A stretch of 64,000 nt of DNA from Rhizophagus clarus (GCA_015698045.1 BLAL01000236.1:1-64000); one strand, 5' to 3'. Shown: positions 44,440 to 56,740, numbered from the stretch's first letter. Notes: generated from the sequence alone by a model not told the origin. Made by a program: numbers and translations.

Positions 44440-45740
44440 TTATTAATATTAAAAACTTTGTTTCATACTTTCTATAACCTCGAATAGTATTTATTTCTTG
44501 AGCACGACCCAAGTTAATGTAACCTTCTTCATTTATTAAAATTTCAGAATCAGGATCTACCCAATTAGCGTGACAATAAACACAGATAACCTAATGGATA
44601 AATCAAAAATTAAATAAATTTAATTTTAAATTAAATTAACTGAGTAAGAATGTTTACTTTGTCACCATTTTTCAATTTTTTCCATTGCTCGAAGCAGTCT
44701 TTGTGAAGGTTATTACCGCAACCTTCTATACATCACACGATATTATTATGATCCTTTTCTTTTAAAAGTTCATAGCTATTTAATGAATAGTTTGATTTAT
44801 TATGTTATGATAACTTGGAAACAGGTACAGAAAAGACATCTAAGTACCAAACAGGACAATTTCCTTCTATTGGTTTGCGTTTTTTGTTTTTGCCAGTTTT
44901 ATTCTCTAGTTTACTCGAAGTGAACGTGCTGTACTTATCGCAAACTTTTTTGCTGGCCTATAAATATGATTTAATAAGATAGTGGAAACATAATTATGCA
45001 CAATTATTTAAAGATAAATTACCAAAACAGTTGGGTCAGGCACAGCATTTGCAAAGATTAAACGAAGCTCTTTAGACAAGAGTACCTCCTGATAAATAAA
45101 CTGGCTATCATGATTTAAGCGAAAAACTTTGAGATAAACAAAGAACTAAAGAATTGCAAACAGGTTAAATTATCATAATTTAATTATCGATTAAAAAGAT
45201 CTAACACGTACAATATGTTTACACAAATATCCTTTCTTGAAATCTGGACAACTGCAATTTGGCTTATGTATTATAGTAACTGTGTAAACTTAATGATTTT
45301 TTTTTTAAAAAATAAAAACAAAATTAATAAATTTCTGAAATAAAAAATTCAGTTTAAGTTATGAAATTTACGTTGCCAGTTGATCCTAATATAGCAAATT
45401 CTTTGTAGCAATCATTGACTTTTGTTTGATTAACTATGTATATTCGTTGTTGTTGCGCACGAATAATACGTTCATAAATGGACTGTGATTATTAAAAAAT
45501 GAATGATTGATATACGTAATGAAAATTGATTTAAAAAATAAGCTTTAATTTTACAGAAGTGCACTCTGTTCTGAAAGGAGCTAATCATTTCTCTTCGAAA
45601 TTAATAGGTTTTTTGGTCTTCTTTGATTTTTTATTTTTCTTTAAAGAAGCTGCTTCCTGAACAGTTGTTTTTTGTAGTTTTCATTCACATTTAGATATCG
45701 AAGCAACTGGCTGTAATAATTGTGACTGATTATTCAGTTA
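44440..45740 (-). pseudogene. SWIM zinc finger plus RING E3-type protein (ZSWIM2-like), decayed
   Basis: Minus-strand exons in order: a Lys-rich start with KKPINFEEK-TGA-LAPFR (TGA at 45587-45585, expected Arg), IYERIIRAQQQRIYIVNQTK and EFAILGSTGNVNF (about 45480-45360), the SWIM finger CSCPDFKKGYLCKHIVRV (about 45260-45206), KVFRLNHDSQFIYQEVLLSK and ELRLIFANAVPDPT, then a RING finger: CPVW (expected CPVC), IV-TGA-CIEGCGNNLHKDCFEQW (stop at 44735-44733, expected Trp) and VICVYCHANW, ending EGYINLGRAQEINTIRGYRK. Combined SWIM and RING modules occur in E3 ubiquitin ligases. Besides three TGAs there is one TAA, and loss of a RING cysteine means the copy cannot make an active ligase. Confidence 0.75.
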
Positions 45741-48289
45741 CTGTGGTTGCTGTTTTTTGAGTGATTGTCTTTTGATAAGTAGTTGTTTCTTAAATTAAGG
45801 CAGTTATTTGTTAAGTTGAAATTTTGGATTTCGTTCTTATTTTGGACGAGTAATATAACTCGTAATAGCCAATAAATTTACTCTTATATATACTGATATA
45901 AGTATATATAAGTATACTATTGCATTATTATATTGTAAAACCTGAGCAGAACAATTACAATATATAACTATTTTTTTAAATTTCTACAAAGTATTTACTT
46001 ATTGAAAATTATATTTATATTGTTTAAAAATTTTATACTGTATAGTATAATTAAAGTTTAGCAATTATTTCAAATAAAATTATAAAATATTTAAAGTAAA
46101 CAAAATTAAAGCAAAAGATATAGAAAGAAATCAGATTTAAACTAAATAAATTAAACAAAAAATTAAAGATAAAATGAATAATAAAATTTCAGAAGAAATA
46201 AACCAAAAAAAAATATATAAAAAAAAGAAAAATAAATTCTAAAAAAAAAATGAACTGAATAAAAATAAGATATTTACTTACAATTATTTTAAAAACCTAA
46301 TTCTGATTTTTCAATCTAAATCTAATTTAAATCTATTAATTTAAATAAATATAATTTTATAATTTGTCTAAATCATAATTTGACCAAGATTGAACTTGTT
46401 TTAATTCTAAAGAATAATTATTTTCTATAGTTTCTTTAGAATTGAATATTTTACTTCTATAAAATACTTGAGGATATTTTTGGATTTCATTTGCTTTCAA
46501 ATATTGTTCTGCTTTTTCAATTCCATAAAGTTTTGGATGTTGATAATATAATCTAATTTCTTCTTTTATATCATTAATTGTTGGTCTATCATCTGGATTT
46601 GAAGCCCAACACTTTTTTATTAATTTAATATAACTTTCTGATATTTCCAAATCTTTTATTTTAGGTCTAAAGTTATTATATTTTACTTCTTTTGCTAGAG
46701 AATAATAATCATCATAATTGGCAAAAGGTTGATTTCCAGTTGTTATAAAATACATAATCATACCAAAACTATATATATCTGCTTTTGCAGTATATGGTTG
46801 TTTATCAAATAATAATTCAGAAGCCATATAAGGTACAACTCTATATTTTACATTAGATTTTTCATTTACTGCTCCACATAAACCAAGATCTGTAATAAGT
46901 AAATTTTTTTGAATACTAAATAAAAGGTTTCCTGGATGAAAATCTTGATGAGTTAAATTACATTCATGTAGTTGTTCAAGTCCATTACTAATATCTAATA
47001 ATGCTTTTATTCTATCTTTCCATATCATATTAGTTATATCATATTTATCAAGAGAGCCATAAGGAATATATTCCATTACCATAATATAAGCTTTTGTTTC
47101 TGGATTTTGAGAAATTCCAAAACATCGAACAAAAAAAGTATTATCCTTTAATTTAGTGTATTGTTTAATCTAATAAATTATATATAATAAATTTTTTAAT
47201 ATGATAAATAAATAATAAAAACAATATTTATTATTATAAATTAAAAAAATTTTAATAAATTAATAATAACTTACTTCATATAATAAATTTTCGTTTTCAG
47301 GATGATTTAAACTTTTTAATGCTACTGGACAAAATGCATTTCTTTCCCATTCTTGATTAGTAATATTCCACTTGATGATTGGTCCATTATTTCAAATAGC
47401 AAAATATATAATTCCAAATCCTCCTTCACCAATTTTATTTTTATTTTTAATTCATTATATGAAATCCATTCCAATACTTTATATGGACTATCTACTTCAT
47501 TTTGAATTTTTTGAAAGAATTTTTTAACTTCATTATTAGCAGTTAATTTTTCAAAATCATTTTGTAAGTGCTTTGAATTACATGATTTACACCATTCATT
47601 ATTTTCTATATAATAATTTTCATTACATTCTTCACATTTTCTAAATTAATTAAAATGATTTAATTAATTTATAAATTAATTAATTAGTATTATTTTAAAT
47701 AATAATTAAATTACTTATTTTTCAATTCTTAATAATCATAATATTAAATTATAATTAATTAATAATTAATTTAAAAATACTTAAAAAAAATTATAAATTA
47801 TATATTTACTTCCTAATAATTTAATTAATAATTAATAATAATTATTAATAAAAAAAAATTATTATAAAACTTTAATTTTAAAAAATATACTTACTGACTA
47901 ATAATAATTTAAGTAAATTAATAATTAAAAAAAATTATTAATAAAATTATAATAAATTTTAAATTTAAAAAATAATATATACTTACTAACTAATAAATAA
48001 TTTAATATTAATAAATTATAATTAATTAATAAAATAAATATTATTATTATCATAAAATTAATATAATTTTAATTTAACTTACTATTCCCTATAATTCAAT
48101 TATTAATATTAATTAATAATAAATTATTATAATATAAAATAATTTTAAATTATATACTTACAAACTTTAATTAAATTGTAATTAATTTAAAAAATAATAT
48201 TAAAAATTATTATAATACTTTAAATTTAATTATAAAACTAATATATACTTACTCTCTAATAAATTAATAATTAATTAAAATAAATATTA

Positions 48290-48475
48290 GAAATAATTTA
48301 TTTACCGCCCCACGCGTTGCAAATTTTATGTTTATCATTGCCATTTTAAGAAATTTTTTATGTTTATCATTGTCATTTTAAGGGGGGTGCGGTGTATAAG
48401 CTGGTTGATCAACATAAACAATTTACAAAAAAGGAAGGATGCGTTGCAACGCAGGTGCGTTAAATAAATTCACTC
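48290..48475. mobile_element. 186-bp MITE inside the micro-exon array
   Basis: Left end ATTTATTTACCGCCCC...GCGTTGCAA, right end (reverse complement) ATTTATTTAACGCACC...GCGTTGCAA. TAAATATTA occurs at 48281-48289 and 48476-48484, a possible 9-bp target duplication, although the sequence is AT-rich and could match by chance. The G+C-rich inner ends stand out from the array. Confidence 0.65.
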
Positions 48476-48583
48476 TAAATATTATTTAATTATTATTAAA
48501 ATAACTTTTAAAATAATATAAATATTAATACTTACTTTCTAAAATTAACAAAAAAATAAATAATTAAAATAATATTATTTATT

Positions 48584-48704
48584 TTTTTTTTTTTTTTTTT
48601 TTATTTCAAAGGTCGTGTTATTTTTATTGTTAAATATTCGAAATCAAATACTTTATACAACATCTAAATAACCCTCCCAGCTCAGCTAAGTGTGACCCAT
48701 GAAC
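48584..48704 (-). mobile_element. tRNA-derived SINE with poly(A) tail and 17-bp target duplication
   Basis: A perfect 17-bp direct repeat (AAATAATATTATTTATT) lies at 48567-48583 and 48705-48721. Read on the minus strand the insert starts GTTCATGGGTCACACT, has an A-box-like TAGCTGAGCTGG (48688-48677), a B-box-like GATTTCGAATAT (48645-48634), and ends CACGACCTTTGAAAT followed by about 20 A. Pol III-type boxes, a 3' poly(A) and a long target duplication are diagnostic of LINE-mobilised SINE insertion. The flawless duplication indicates a recent event. Confidence 0.85.
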
Positions 48705-51700
48705 AAATAATATTATTTATTAAAATTTTAATTTTAAAAATAATATACTTACTTGCTTTTAAATTAAAATTAATAATAATAAATTAAAAAAAAAAAGAAA
48801 AAAAAAAATAATAAATAATATTAATTAATAAAATTATTTTAAATTTTAATTTTAAAGAGATTATACTTACTTTCTAATAAATTAAAAGAAAAGTATTACT
48901 TAATATTGAATTATTATATATTTGAATTTTAAAATAATTATAAAATTATATACTTACAATCTTAATTAATTAATATTTAATTAGTATTATTTAACATTAT
49001 TTATAAAATCTTAATTTAAAATTTTAAAATAATATAACTATATTTACTTTCTAATAAATTTAAAAAATAAAATATTAATAAATAATAATTATTATTATAA
49101 AAAGTAAAATACTTACCTTCTAATAATTATTTTATTGGTAATAAATAATAATTAAAAAATAATGTATAATTATTTAATAAATTAAAAATTTTAGGTTAAG
49201 AATAATATATACTTACAAACTAATAATTTAATTAAATCATAATTAATTAATATTTTATTAAAAATAAAAAATAAAAATTTTAATTATATAATTTATACTT
49301 ACTTCCTAGCAATTTAATTTTAAAATTTAAATTAATTAAAAATTAATTAAATTATAAAATTATTATAAAATTTTAATTATACTAACATTCTAATAATTTA
49401 ATTAAAAATAAAGTATTTAATATAAACTAAAACTTCAATTTTAAAAATAATTATAAATTATATACTTACAAACTAATAATTTAATTGAGTTATAATTAAT
49501 AATTTAATTAAATTATATATTTAATTAATATTTAATTAAAAAATAAAAAAATAAAAAAAATATTTACCGTCTAAATTATAATTAATTAATTAATATTATT
49601 TTAAAATATAAAAAATTATTATAAAATTATATACTTACTTTCTAAAATTAAATATTAATAATTTAGTAATTAATTAGTTAAAATTTTAATTTTAAAATTA
49701 TTATATATTATACTTACTCTCTAATAATTTGATTATAAATTATTTATTAAAATATATTAAAATTATAATTAATTATTAGTAATTAAAAAAACAATAAAAT
49801 TTTGGATTTATACTAACCAGCTAGTAATTTAATTAAATGAAATTTATATAATATTAATATAAAATCATTAAAAATTGATTTTTTAAAAATAATATACTTA
49901 CTCACTAATAATTTAATTAAACTATAATTAATTAGTAAATAAATAATAATTGATTTAATTTTAAAAATAATTATATAAATACACTTACTCTCTAATAAAA
50001 TTTTTTAAAAATAAAATAAAATTATTTTAATTATATATTGTAAAACTATAATTTTGATAAATAATATACTTACTCCCTATTAATTAAATAATTTTAATAT
50101 TAATAAAATATAGAAAAACTTTAATTTTTAAATAATATACTTACCAACTAGTTATTATAATTAATTAAAAAAATAAAAAATTAAATTATTATAAGATATT
50201 AATTAAAATAATAAAACCTATATACTTACAGACTGTTAAATTAATTAATTAAAAAAAAAAATATTATTATTTAATAATAATTATTATAATATTTAATTTA
50301 AGATTATAATATTTTAATTTTAAAAAAAACTTACAGTCTAAAAATTAAATTATATATAATTAATTAATATTAATGAATTATTATAAACTTTAATTTAAGA
50401 ATATATACTTACCGACTAGTAATTTAATTAATTAATAATTAATTAAAAAAAATTCAATAATTGATTAAAAGAATTTAATAATTAAAAATTATAAAACTTT
50501 AATTAATTACCGTCTATAATTAAATATTAATTAAAAAATAATAATGTATTAATGTAAAATATTAAAAATTCAATTTAAATTATTATATATTATAATACTT
50601 ACATCCTATTTATTCAATTATTGATTAAATAAATCATTATTTAATAAAAATTATTATAAATATTGATTTTAAAAAAATAATATACTTACCAGCTAACAAT
50701 GAAATTGTAATTTTTTAGCAAATATTAAAAAATAAAATAGCATTTAATAACAACTTTTAATTAAAAATAATTAAATACTTACTAACTAGTAATTTATTTT
50801 GAATTATAAAATATAAATAATTGATTAAAAGCATTTAAAATTTTGATTTTAAAACAATTATATAACTATATATTTACTCTCTATAATTTAATTGAATTGT
50901 AATTGATTATTAATTGACTGAAAAATAAACTTTTGATTTAAATAACACTTACTTCATGGAAATTAAATATATTCTAATAATTTAATAGATGTAATTGATT
51001 AAAAGTTATTCATTCAATAAATAATAAACTATATTATATACTTACTCTCTATTAATTTCTTCAAGAGTATTTAGTATCCATGAATTACTTGCATCAATTT
51101 CTATTAATGTTTTTAAATCCAAAAGTGATTTTTTATATTTTCCAATCATATGATAAGTTTCTGCTCAATATTTTAGTGCAAATGCATTATTTGGTTCAGA
51201 ATCTAATAACATTGTCAAATATAAAAGTGCTTGTTCATAATCGCCTATAATAAAATAAAATTTTTCTAAAAATCTTAATATATTTTGTTCAGTTACTAAT
51301 AATTTCAAACCCCTTAATAATTCATCATCACACAGATTGAGACTTGAATTAAGAACTTCAACTTAAAAATCCGTCAATATCATGATTATTCATTGCTATT
51401 TATAAAAAGTAATGTTAAATAAAGATACTTAATGAAAATTAAATTAAACCAAAAATAAAAATACCTTCATATTTGAACTTTTTATGGCCAAAGTTTACTT
51501 CTACAGATCCACCCTGTGACTTAAATCCAACACAAGGATACAATAAGTTGCCTTCTAAATCTTGGAATGCAATCCCTTAAAATATGTTGTAAAATATCAA
51601 TTTTCTGTCAACTTATCTTAAAACAATTATTATTGTTATTAAAATAATAATTACTTAAATGCACTTCATTCAAAGTATAGAATACTGTATTATTTCTAAA

Positions 51701-52785
51701 GTTTAAACAGCATCCAATGGTATCACTAGTTGTAAATAATGGCCCATATGGTTTACCCTTTCATGAGCGATGAAAAGACCTTCCATCATCACCATAATAA
51801 CCCCATGAGTTATCTTCCCAACCTATATATATCGATATTATGATAATGAATAATTTAGCCATTTTATAAATTAACAGTTAATAAATAAAAGTCAAAATTA
51901 CCAGGCATTTTATTTAGGTTAACTGTCTTTTCACAAAATCCAATTCCTATAATTCTTTTGAAAAGATAGAACATAAGCAAATCTTAAAACACTGGTTTTA
52001 ACTATGACACAGAAAAATTATACAGGTTTACAAGTAACAACATACCCATTTTCTCCTCCATTTAAAATCTCAACTTCAAAATAAAACAATTTGCATTGTG
52101 AAGAAATCAGATGATTTGCTCGAATTGTAGCATAATATTCGTCACTTTTTTCTTTACATTTGAAAAGAATTATGGTTAGCATATATAGTACCCTTTGTTA
52201 GATTATTGTGTATCTGCGATCTTAAAACATCACATAATTGAATCAATCTATCTACCCATATGAATTTTGCAAGTATATATCTTATACACAAAATTCAAAG
52301 CAAAATTTATGAATTACATAAAATTACCTGTATAGTTCACTCTAAGTCCATCCGAGTTTATGATTAAAGAACCAAATTTATCATCAATATTCCATGTTGT
52401 TGGTGAGTCCATATTGTCATATGAATCTTAAAATTACTAATTGTTTATTATAAGATGAGACAAAGAATTTAAATTAGACGAGAGCTGGTCATGTTTGTTT
52501 AATGGTGTACAAGAAATTGTACTACCTAAGCCACCAAAATTCGTGAACTCAGTTATACTTTCGTTTATTATATAACATTTTAATATTGTATGGAACAAGT
52601 AATTTGTATTTTACCGAAAACTTTTATTAAATTTAATAAAGAAATTATAAGATCATTCTGAATAAATCTAGTTCCCAATTCTTTAAATGATATACTATAA
52701 TAAATGCATTTTAGCATCATATACTATAAAAAAATATTTTAATATTAATAAAACTTTAGTTATTCATCCATTAAAAGAATCATTT

Positions 52786-54183
52786 TTAAGGTTTTATAAA
52801 TTCTATTTTCTTTTCTTCTAATAATTCAATTGCACCAGTATGATTTTGTAAAGCAGCCAATTTTAAATAATTAATTCCTTTTTTCTCATCATCTAAATTT
52901 AATTTCTTATTTAAATAAGCTTTTCCAATATTAAATTGAGCGATTTCATTTCCACCATCAGCTGACATAATTAAATATTTAATAAATTCTTCACGTTCCT
53001 CATCTTTATTTAATTTATTTTGTAGAATGAATGCATATCAAAGTTGTACATCAGGAAGACCTTTATCAGCCGTCTCTTTAAATAATCTAGCAGATTCTTC
53101 AATATTTTTTTTGATATATATACCGTTCATTAAGTAATAACCCTTCCAATATTTTGCATAAAGGTTTCCGTTTTCTGAATGATACTTAAAGCATTTCCAA
53201 GCTTCTTCATATTTCTCGCTATTATGTGCCTTTATACCTTCATCAAATGATATCGCTGTTTCTATCTCAAGATCAAATACTAAATCTTTACAATCGGGTA
53301 AAATATTCACATCGCTGATTTCTGATTTAGCTGATCCGACCAAGTCTAAAGTTTTTTGTGGAAGTAAAGATAATTCTTGCACATTTTTATATTTGGATTG
53401 TAATCGTCCAAGTTCATTAAATAGGTTTATAAGCAAAATTCTATCTTCAGGATTTTGTTGCCATGCTTTACAATTTACAAAATAAAAGAATTAATAATTA
53501 TTATATAAAAACAAACATTTCAGTAATGTATAAATGTATAATTACCTTCTTTTATAACTTTTTCTAATAGTTTTTGAATTTCTAATTCTCGTTCATTAAT
53601 AACGTGTCCAAATGTAATTTTTTCTCTCTTACCCCCTTTTACATAATTTTCCACTTCCATAGGTTCCAATTCTTGATACGGAACTTTTTCAAAAGTTAAT
53701 TCCCAAAGTAACATTCCAAAGCTATATAAAAAAGATAAATTAGAAAAATATATGCATATTTATTTATTTATTTTAATCTACCTGAAAATCTCGCATTTAA
53801 CATCATATCGGACGTCCTTATTAAACATTTTTTCGGGAGCTAACCAATGAACTATTTTCACTAAATCATCAAATAAAATAGTTCTGGCTTTTGTTGTACA
53901 GGCATATTTAAAATTGGCAAGTTTTGGGACATACTGCTCTGTTAACATAACATTTTCACATCATATATCGTGATGATAAATTTGTACAGATTGTAAGAAA
54001 ACAATGGCTTGACATATATCAGTTGCAATATGCAATTTTCTAGTCCAAGAAATATCATAGTTTTCATAAGTCTCCTTCAAATTTCCATAATAAGCCCATT
54101 CTTCTATCATATATTGTTTGCTATCATAATTTGATAATCCGTAAAATTTAATAATATTTGCACATAAATCGATTTTGAACTAC
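52786..54183 (-). pseudogene. Protein kinase-Sel1 repeat protein, 3' part, with TGA stops
   Basis: After a TTCGTAG acceptor at about 54184 the exon encodes KIDLCANIIKFYGLSNYDSK, QYMIEEWAYYGNLKETYENY, the catalytic loop as HHDI-TGA-CENVMLT (stop 53963-53961, expected Arg) and VHWLAPEKM. After an intron at about 53782-53726 come FGMLLWELTFEKVPYQELEP, another intron, and a third exon AWQQNPEDRILLINLFNELG. A Sel1-repeat C-terminus follows: SFDEGIKAHNSEKYEEAWKC, NGNLYAKYWKGYYLMNGIYI, ESARLFKETADKGLPDVQL, TGA at 53040-53038, and AQFNIGKAYLNKKLNLDDEK to IEFIKP. Sel1 repeats are alpha-solenoids for protein contacts, and kinase-Sel1 fusions are a hallmark of expanded Glomeromycotina signalling families. 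The N-lobe exons with the ATP-binding loop are not found upstream. Confidence 0.75.
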
Positions 54184-54424
54184 GAATTCAATTTGATACA
54201 TATTTAGTTAAACTGCATCTAATTATTGAAATATTAAGAAAAAAATTTTAATAGTAAAAATGAATAACCAATTTAAGAAACTGATAGAGCACATAATAAT
54301 CTATTAAATTACTTTATTTAATATAACATAGCATATTAAAGTTAATGGTCAATTATAAAATGAAGTAACCTAATTAAGGTTACATAAATTTTTATTAATA
54401 TGTAAATGATTTACGTTTGACATC

Positions 54425-54645
54425 TTCCTTGACTGTTAGGTTATCAGACTCTTTAGATAAACCCAGACTTGAAATGTATGCAAGTAAGTTAATAGGAAGT
54501 AGGTAGGAGTTTTTTTAATATATAGAAAAAACAAACTAATTTTTCTTCTATTTCTTTTTTTTTTATTAGGTTGCCAGACTCTTTAGATGAACCTGGACTT
54601 GAAATGTATGCAAGTAAGTTAACAGGAAGTAAGTGAGAGTTTTTT
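54425..54645 (+). repeat. Duplicated exon-like segment
   Basis: Two copies, starting at about 54437 and 54569, read (L)PDSLDEPGLEMYASKLTGSK or LSDSLDKPRLEMYASKLIGS, each followed by a stop. Identical placement of codons and a similar T-rich spacer before each suggest a duplicated last exon whose gene body is absent. Confidence 0.45.
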
Positions 54646-55639
54646 TTGTGATTTTAAATTTTTCTGTTGTTTTATTTAAATTTATTAAAAATATTTTAAA
54701 ATAAATATTTAAAAATAACTTTTACATTATGAAATTAAAAAAAAATTTTTACAAAAAAATGGAGTAGTATACTTTTAGATTTAGTATTATTCAAATATTG
54801 GTAAAGAAAAAAAAAGAGATTTTGAAATGATATTAATCAATGATAATAGTATATTATTTAATAAATCATATGAATAATAAATAATCTTATAGAAAGAAAA
54901 AGGGGGGTCAACTTTATAATAATCCTATAATTGTGTAATATGTATCACTCCCCTAATATTAGATAATAAATTTACACTAAAATTAATAAGCAATATTTTT
55001 ATTTACCCTCAAGATATTTTTTAATTTTTTTGTATTTCATTCTTTTTAAGATAAAAGGATTTAAAATTACTATAGTACTTAGAATTCCTATTATTTGAGT
55101 TTTAAATTGCTTAAATTTGAACTACTTGGACTACTCAAACTTAAATTTGAATTTTTAACCCTTTTTATGATCTCTGAATATAATGATTGGAACCTTATCA
55201 TAATAATTGATATAATATCTACTATATTTACTAGTATTAAAATAGCTAAAATATACATAGTTACACTTATGTTACTTAGAGAAATTATTCCCAAAGTGTA
55301 CAAAACAATTATCTTAATATGATATTTCTGTATTCAGGAACTATCCTTTTTTTTTTTTTTTACTCTTTGATAGATTTTTTTTCTCAGATTTTTTAATATG
55401 CTTTTTGGTTTCTTTTTCAATATTTTTCTTAATACTTTTTTTATAGTATTTTTTTCAGTTTTTACTTTTAAAATTTAATATAATACAGTATCTTATAGAG
55501 TAAATTGCTTCTTATAATAGTTCAATATATTTTACAAGATGTTTGTAGGACTCTAATTAGTTTAGTTCAGTCCAGTTTTTACAAACCAGTATCAGTATTG
55601 ATAATTATCAAAAGTTTTGCAACTTTTTTTTATCATTTT

Positions 55640-56160
55640 AATAAAAAAAAAAAATTATTCACAACAGTTTTTTGTCAAATTAATTGTGAAATATTTTTGT
55701 TAATTAATTTTAATAAAAATTTATTACTTTAATAAAAAAATGTTGTGAAATGTTTTTTATTAGTTAATTTAATAAGAAAACAATCTGTTTTTGACATTTT
55801 AATAAAAAATATTGTAAAATGTTTTATTAATTGATTTAATAAAAAACATTTTGCAATATTTTTTGTCACTTTAATGTTTTTATTATCAATTAATTTAATA
55901 ACTGAAAAAAAAATTCGCAATACTTTAATAGACATTGCAAAATGTTTTTTATTAGTCATTATAAGAAATATTTTATTTTAAATTTAATAAAAAAAATGAT
56001 CTGCAATTTTTTTTTGCATTTTAATAAAAAACATTACTAAATAATTTATTAATTAATTAGATATAAAAAAGTTTTGTAATGGTATTCTTGTTATTTTAAT
56101 AGACATTTTTTGATTTAGTAAAAAAATAGTTTGTAATATTGGTAAATTAATTTGGTTTTC
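55640..56160. repeat. AT-rich tandem/inverted words (ATTTAATAAAAAA..GTTTTTTATTA)
   Basis: About nine diverged units of roughly 45-60 bp combine AATAAAAAACATT or AATGTTTTTTATTA with TTAATTAATTTAAT, in both orientations. Frames across it are artefacts of this composition. Confidence 0.5.
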
Positions 56161-56469
56161 AGTAATATCCTAATCATATACAACCAATTATATAGGAATT
56201 TATCAGTAAAAAAAGAGAAAATTCTTTTTTTTTTACTAATTTTAATTATTATACTAATTTTGTTTACATTATTGAGATCAGTAAAATAATCCATTTATTT
56301 AAATTTTGATCAAAAAAAGATTTCTTCTTTGTTATTAACAAGCTTTCATATTTTTAAAAATTTATAATCTAAGATTTTTGTTTATATTAGGAAATTTTAT
56401 AGTATGAAAAGTTATATAAGTTTACCGGCATATCAAAATTTATAACTTTCTAAAATATTTTGAAGTATT

Positions 56470-56740
56470 ATAATATATAAATTTTTATAATTTTATGATT
56501 TATAATATTTCATAATTTTACAATTTATAATAATCTATAATTTCACAATATTTTGTAAGTTTTTAGACCTATCACAAGTTTTATAAGCATAATATTTCAT
56601 AATATTTTATTTGTAATTTTGTGATTCATAATATTTCATAATATTACTATTTATAATAATTTGTAATTTTATATAATATTTTGTAGATTTTCAGATAAGC
56701 AATAATATTTTGTAATTTTTTAATATTTTAAAATATGACG
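56470..56740. repeat. AT-rich short tandem repeat (TATAATATTTCATAATTTT)
   Basis: Degenerate units of about 20-60 bp with ATAATATTTCATAAT, ATTTATAATAATNTGTAAT and GTTTTTAGA. No gene between 54,650 and 57,170. Confidence 0.5.

Larger units (their letters stand above)
47641..51055 (-). other. Array of about 33 candidate micro-exons (mostly 3 nt) with canonical splice sites
   Basis: On the minus strand, units of about 70-110 nt (longer where elements are inserted) repeat as TTATTAG-NNN-GTAAGTAT separated by almost pure A/T. From 51055 downward the inserts are one of 21 nt (50973-50953), then AGA, TTA, CTG, GAT, ACG, TCG, ACT, TCT, TTG, GGA, AGA, TGA, CTG, AGA, AAA, ACG, TTT, AAT, GAA, TTT, AAG, AAA, ATT, AAA, CAA, AAA, AGA, TTT, a 6-nt GGAATA, TTA, TCA and GAA (47812-47810). 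The upstream exon ends in phase 2 and the kinase exon at 47640 starts in the matching phase. Joined, the inserts read through ISMKDYWIRRLLWEDD, one TGA, EKRLMNLRKLNKKDLEYYQK and into KCEEC. About 28 of 99 short-insert bases are G or C, far above the flanks. Two donors are GTTAGT rather than GTAAGT. Confidence 0.6.
46357..52426 (-). pseudogene. SPRY-TPR-(micro-exon linker)-protein kinase gene, with in-frame TGAs
   Basis: SPRY domain: exon 52426-52328 (MDSPTTWNIDDKFGSLIINS), exon 52151-52046 (ATIRANHLISSQCKLFYFEV), then [49 protein letters not shown] and YPCVGFKSQGGSVEVNFG. Splicing after KFKY joins in phase to MNNHDIDGFL and a TPR region (51393-51056: GDYEQALLYLTMLLDSEPNN, MIGKYKKSLLDLKTLIEIDA). 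The array at 47641-51055 follows. The kinase (47640-47275 and 47169-46357) has a zinc-ribbon-like KCEEC...WCKSC, glycine loop IGEGGFGIIYFAI, VALKSL, HQDFHPGNLL (HRD variant), DLGLC (DFG position), PYMASELL (APE variant) and ADIYSFGMIMY. TGA stops at 51763-51761, 51167-51165 and 47394-47392, plus one-base shifts near 51362 and before the glycine loop, show decay. The TPR part could instead end at TAA just inside the first donor, with the kinase a separate gene. Confidence 0.65.

Noticed and set aside
48600-48660. Micro-exon unit inside the SINE region
   Set aside because: No TAG-NNN-GTAAGT pattern there; the spacing of neighbouring units is simply stretched by the insertion.
48584-48704. Functional tRNA gene
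   Set aside because: The boxes are tRNA-like but arms do not pair well, and the poly(A) tail and target duplication identify a SINE.
44440-54183. TGA read as an amino acid (alternative code or selenocysteine)
   Set aside because: TGA replaces Arg in some places and Trp in others, frameshifts occur in the same genes, and no selenocysteine-type context is seen.
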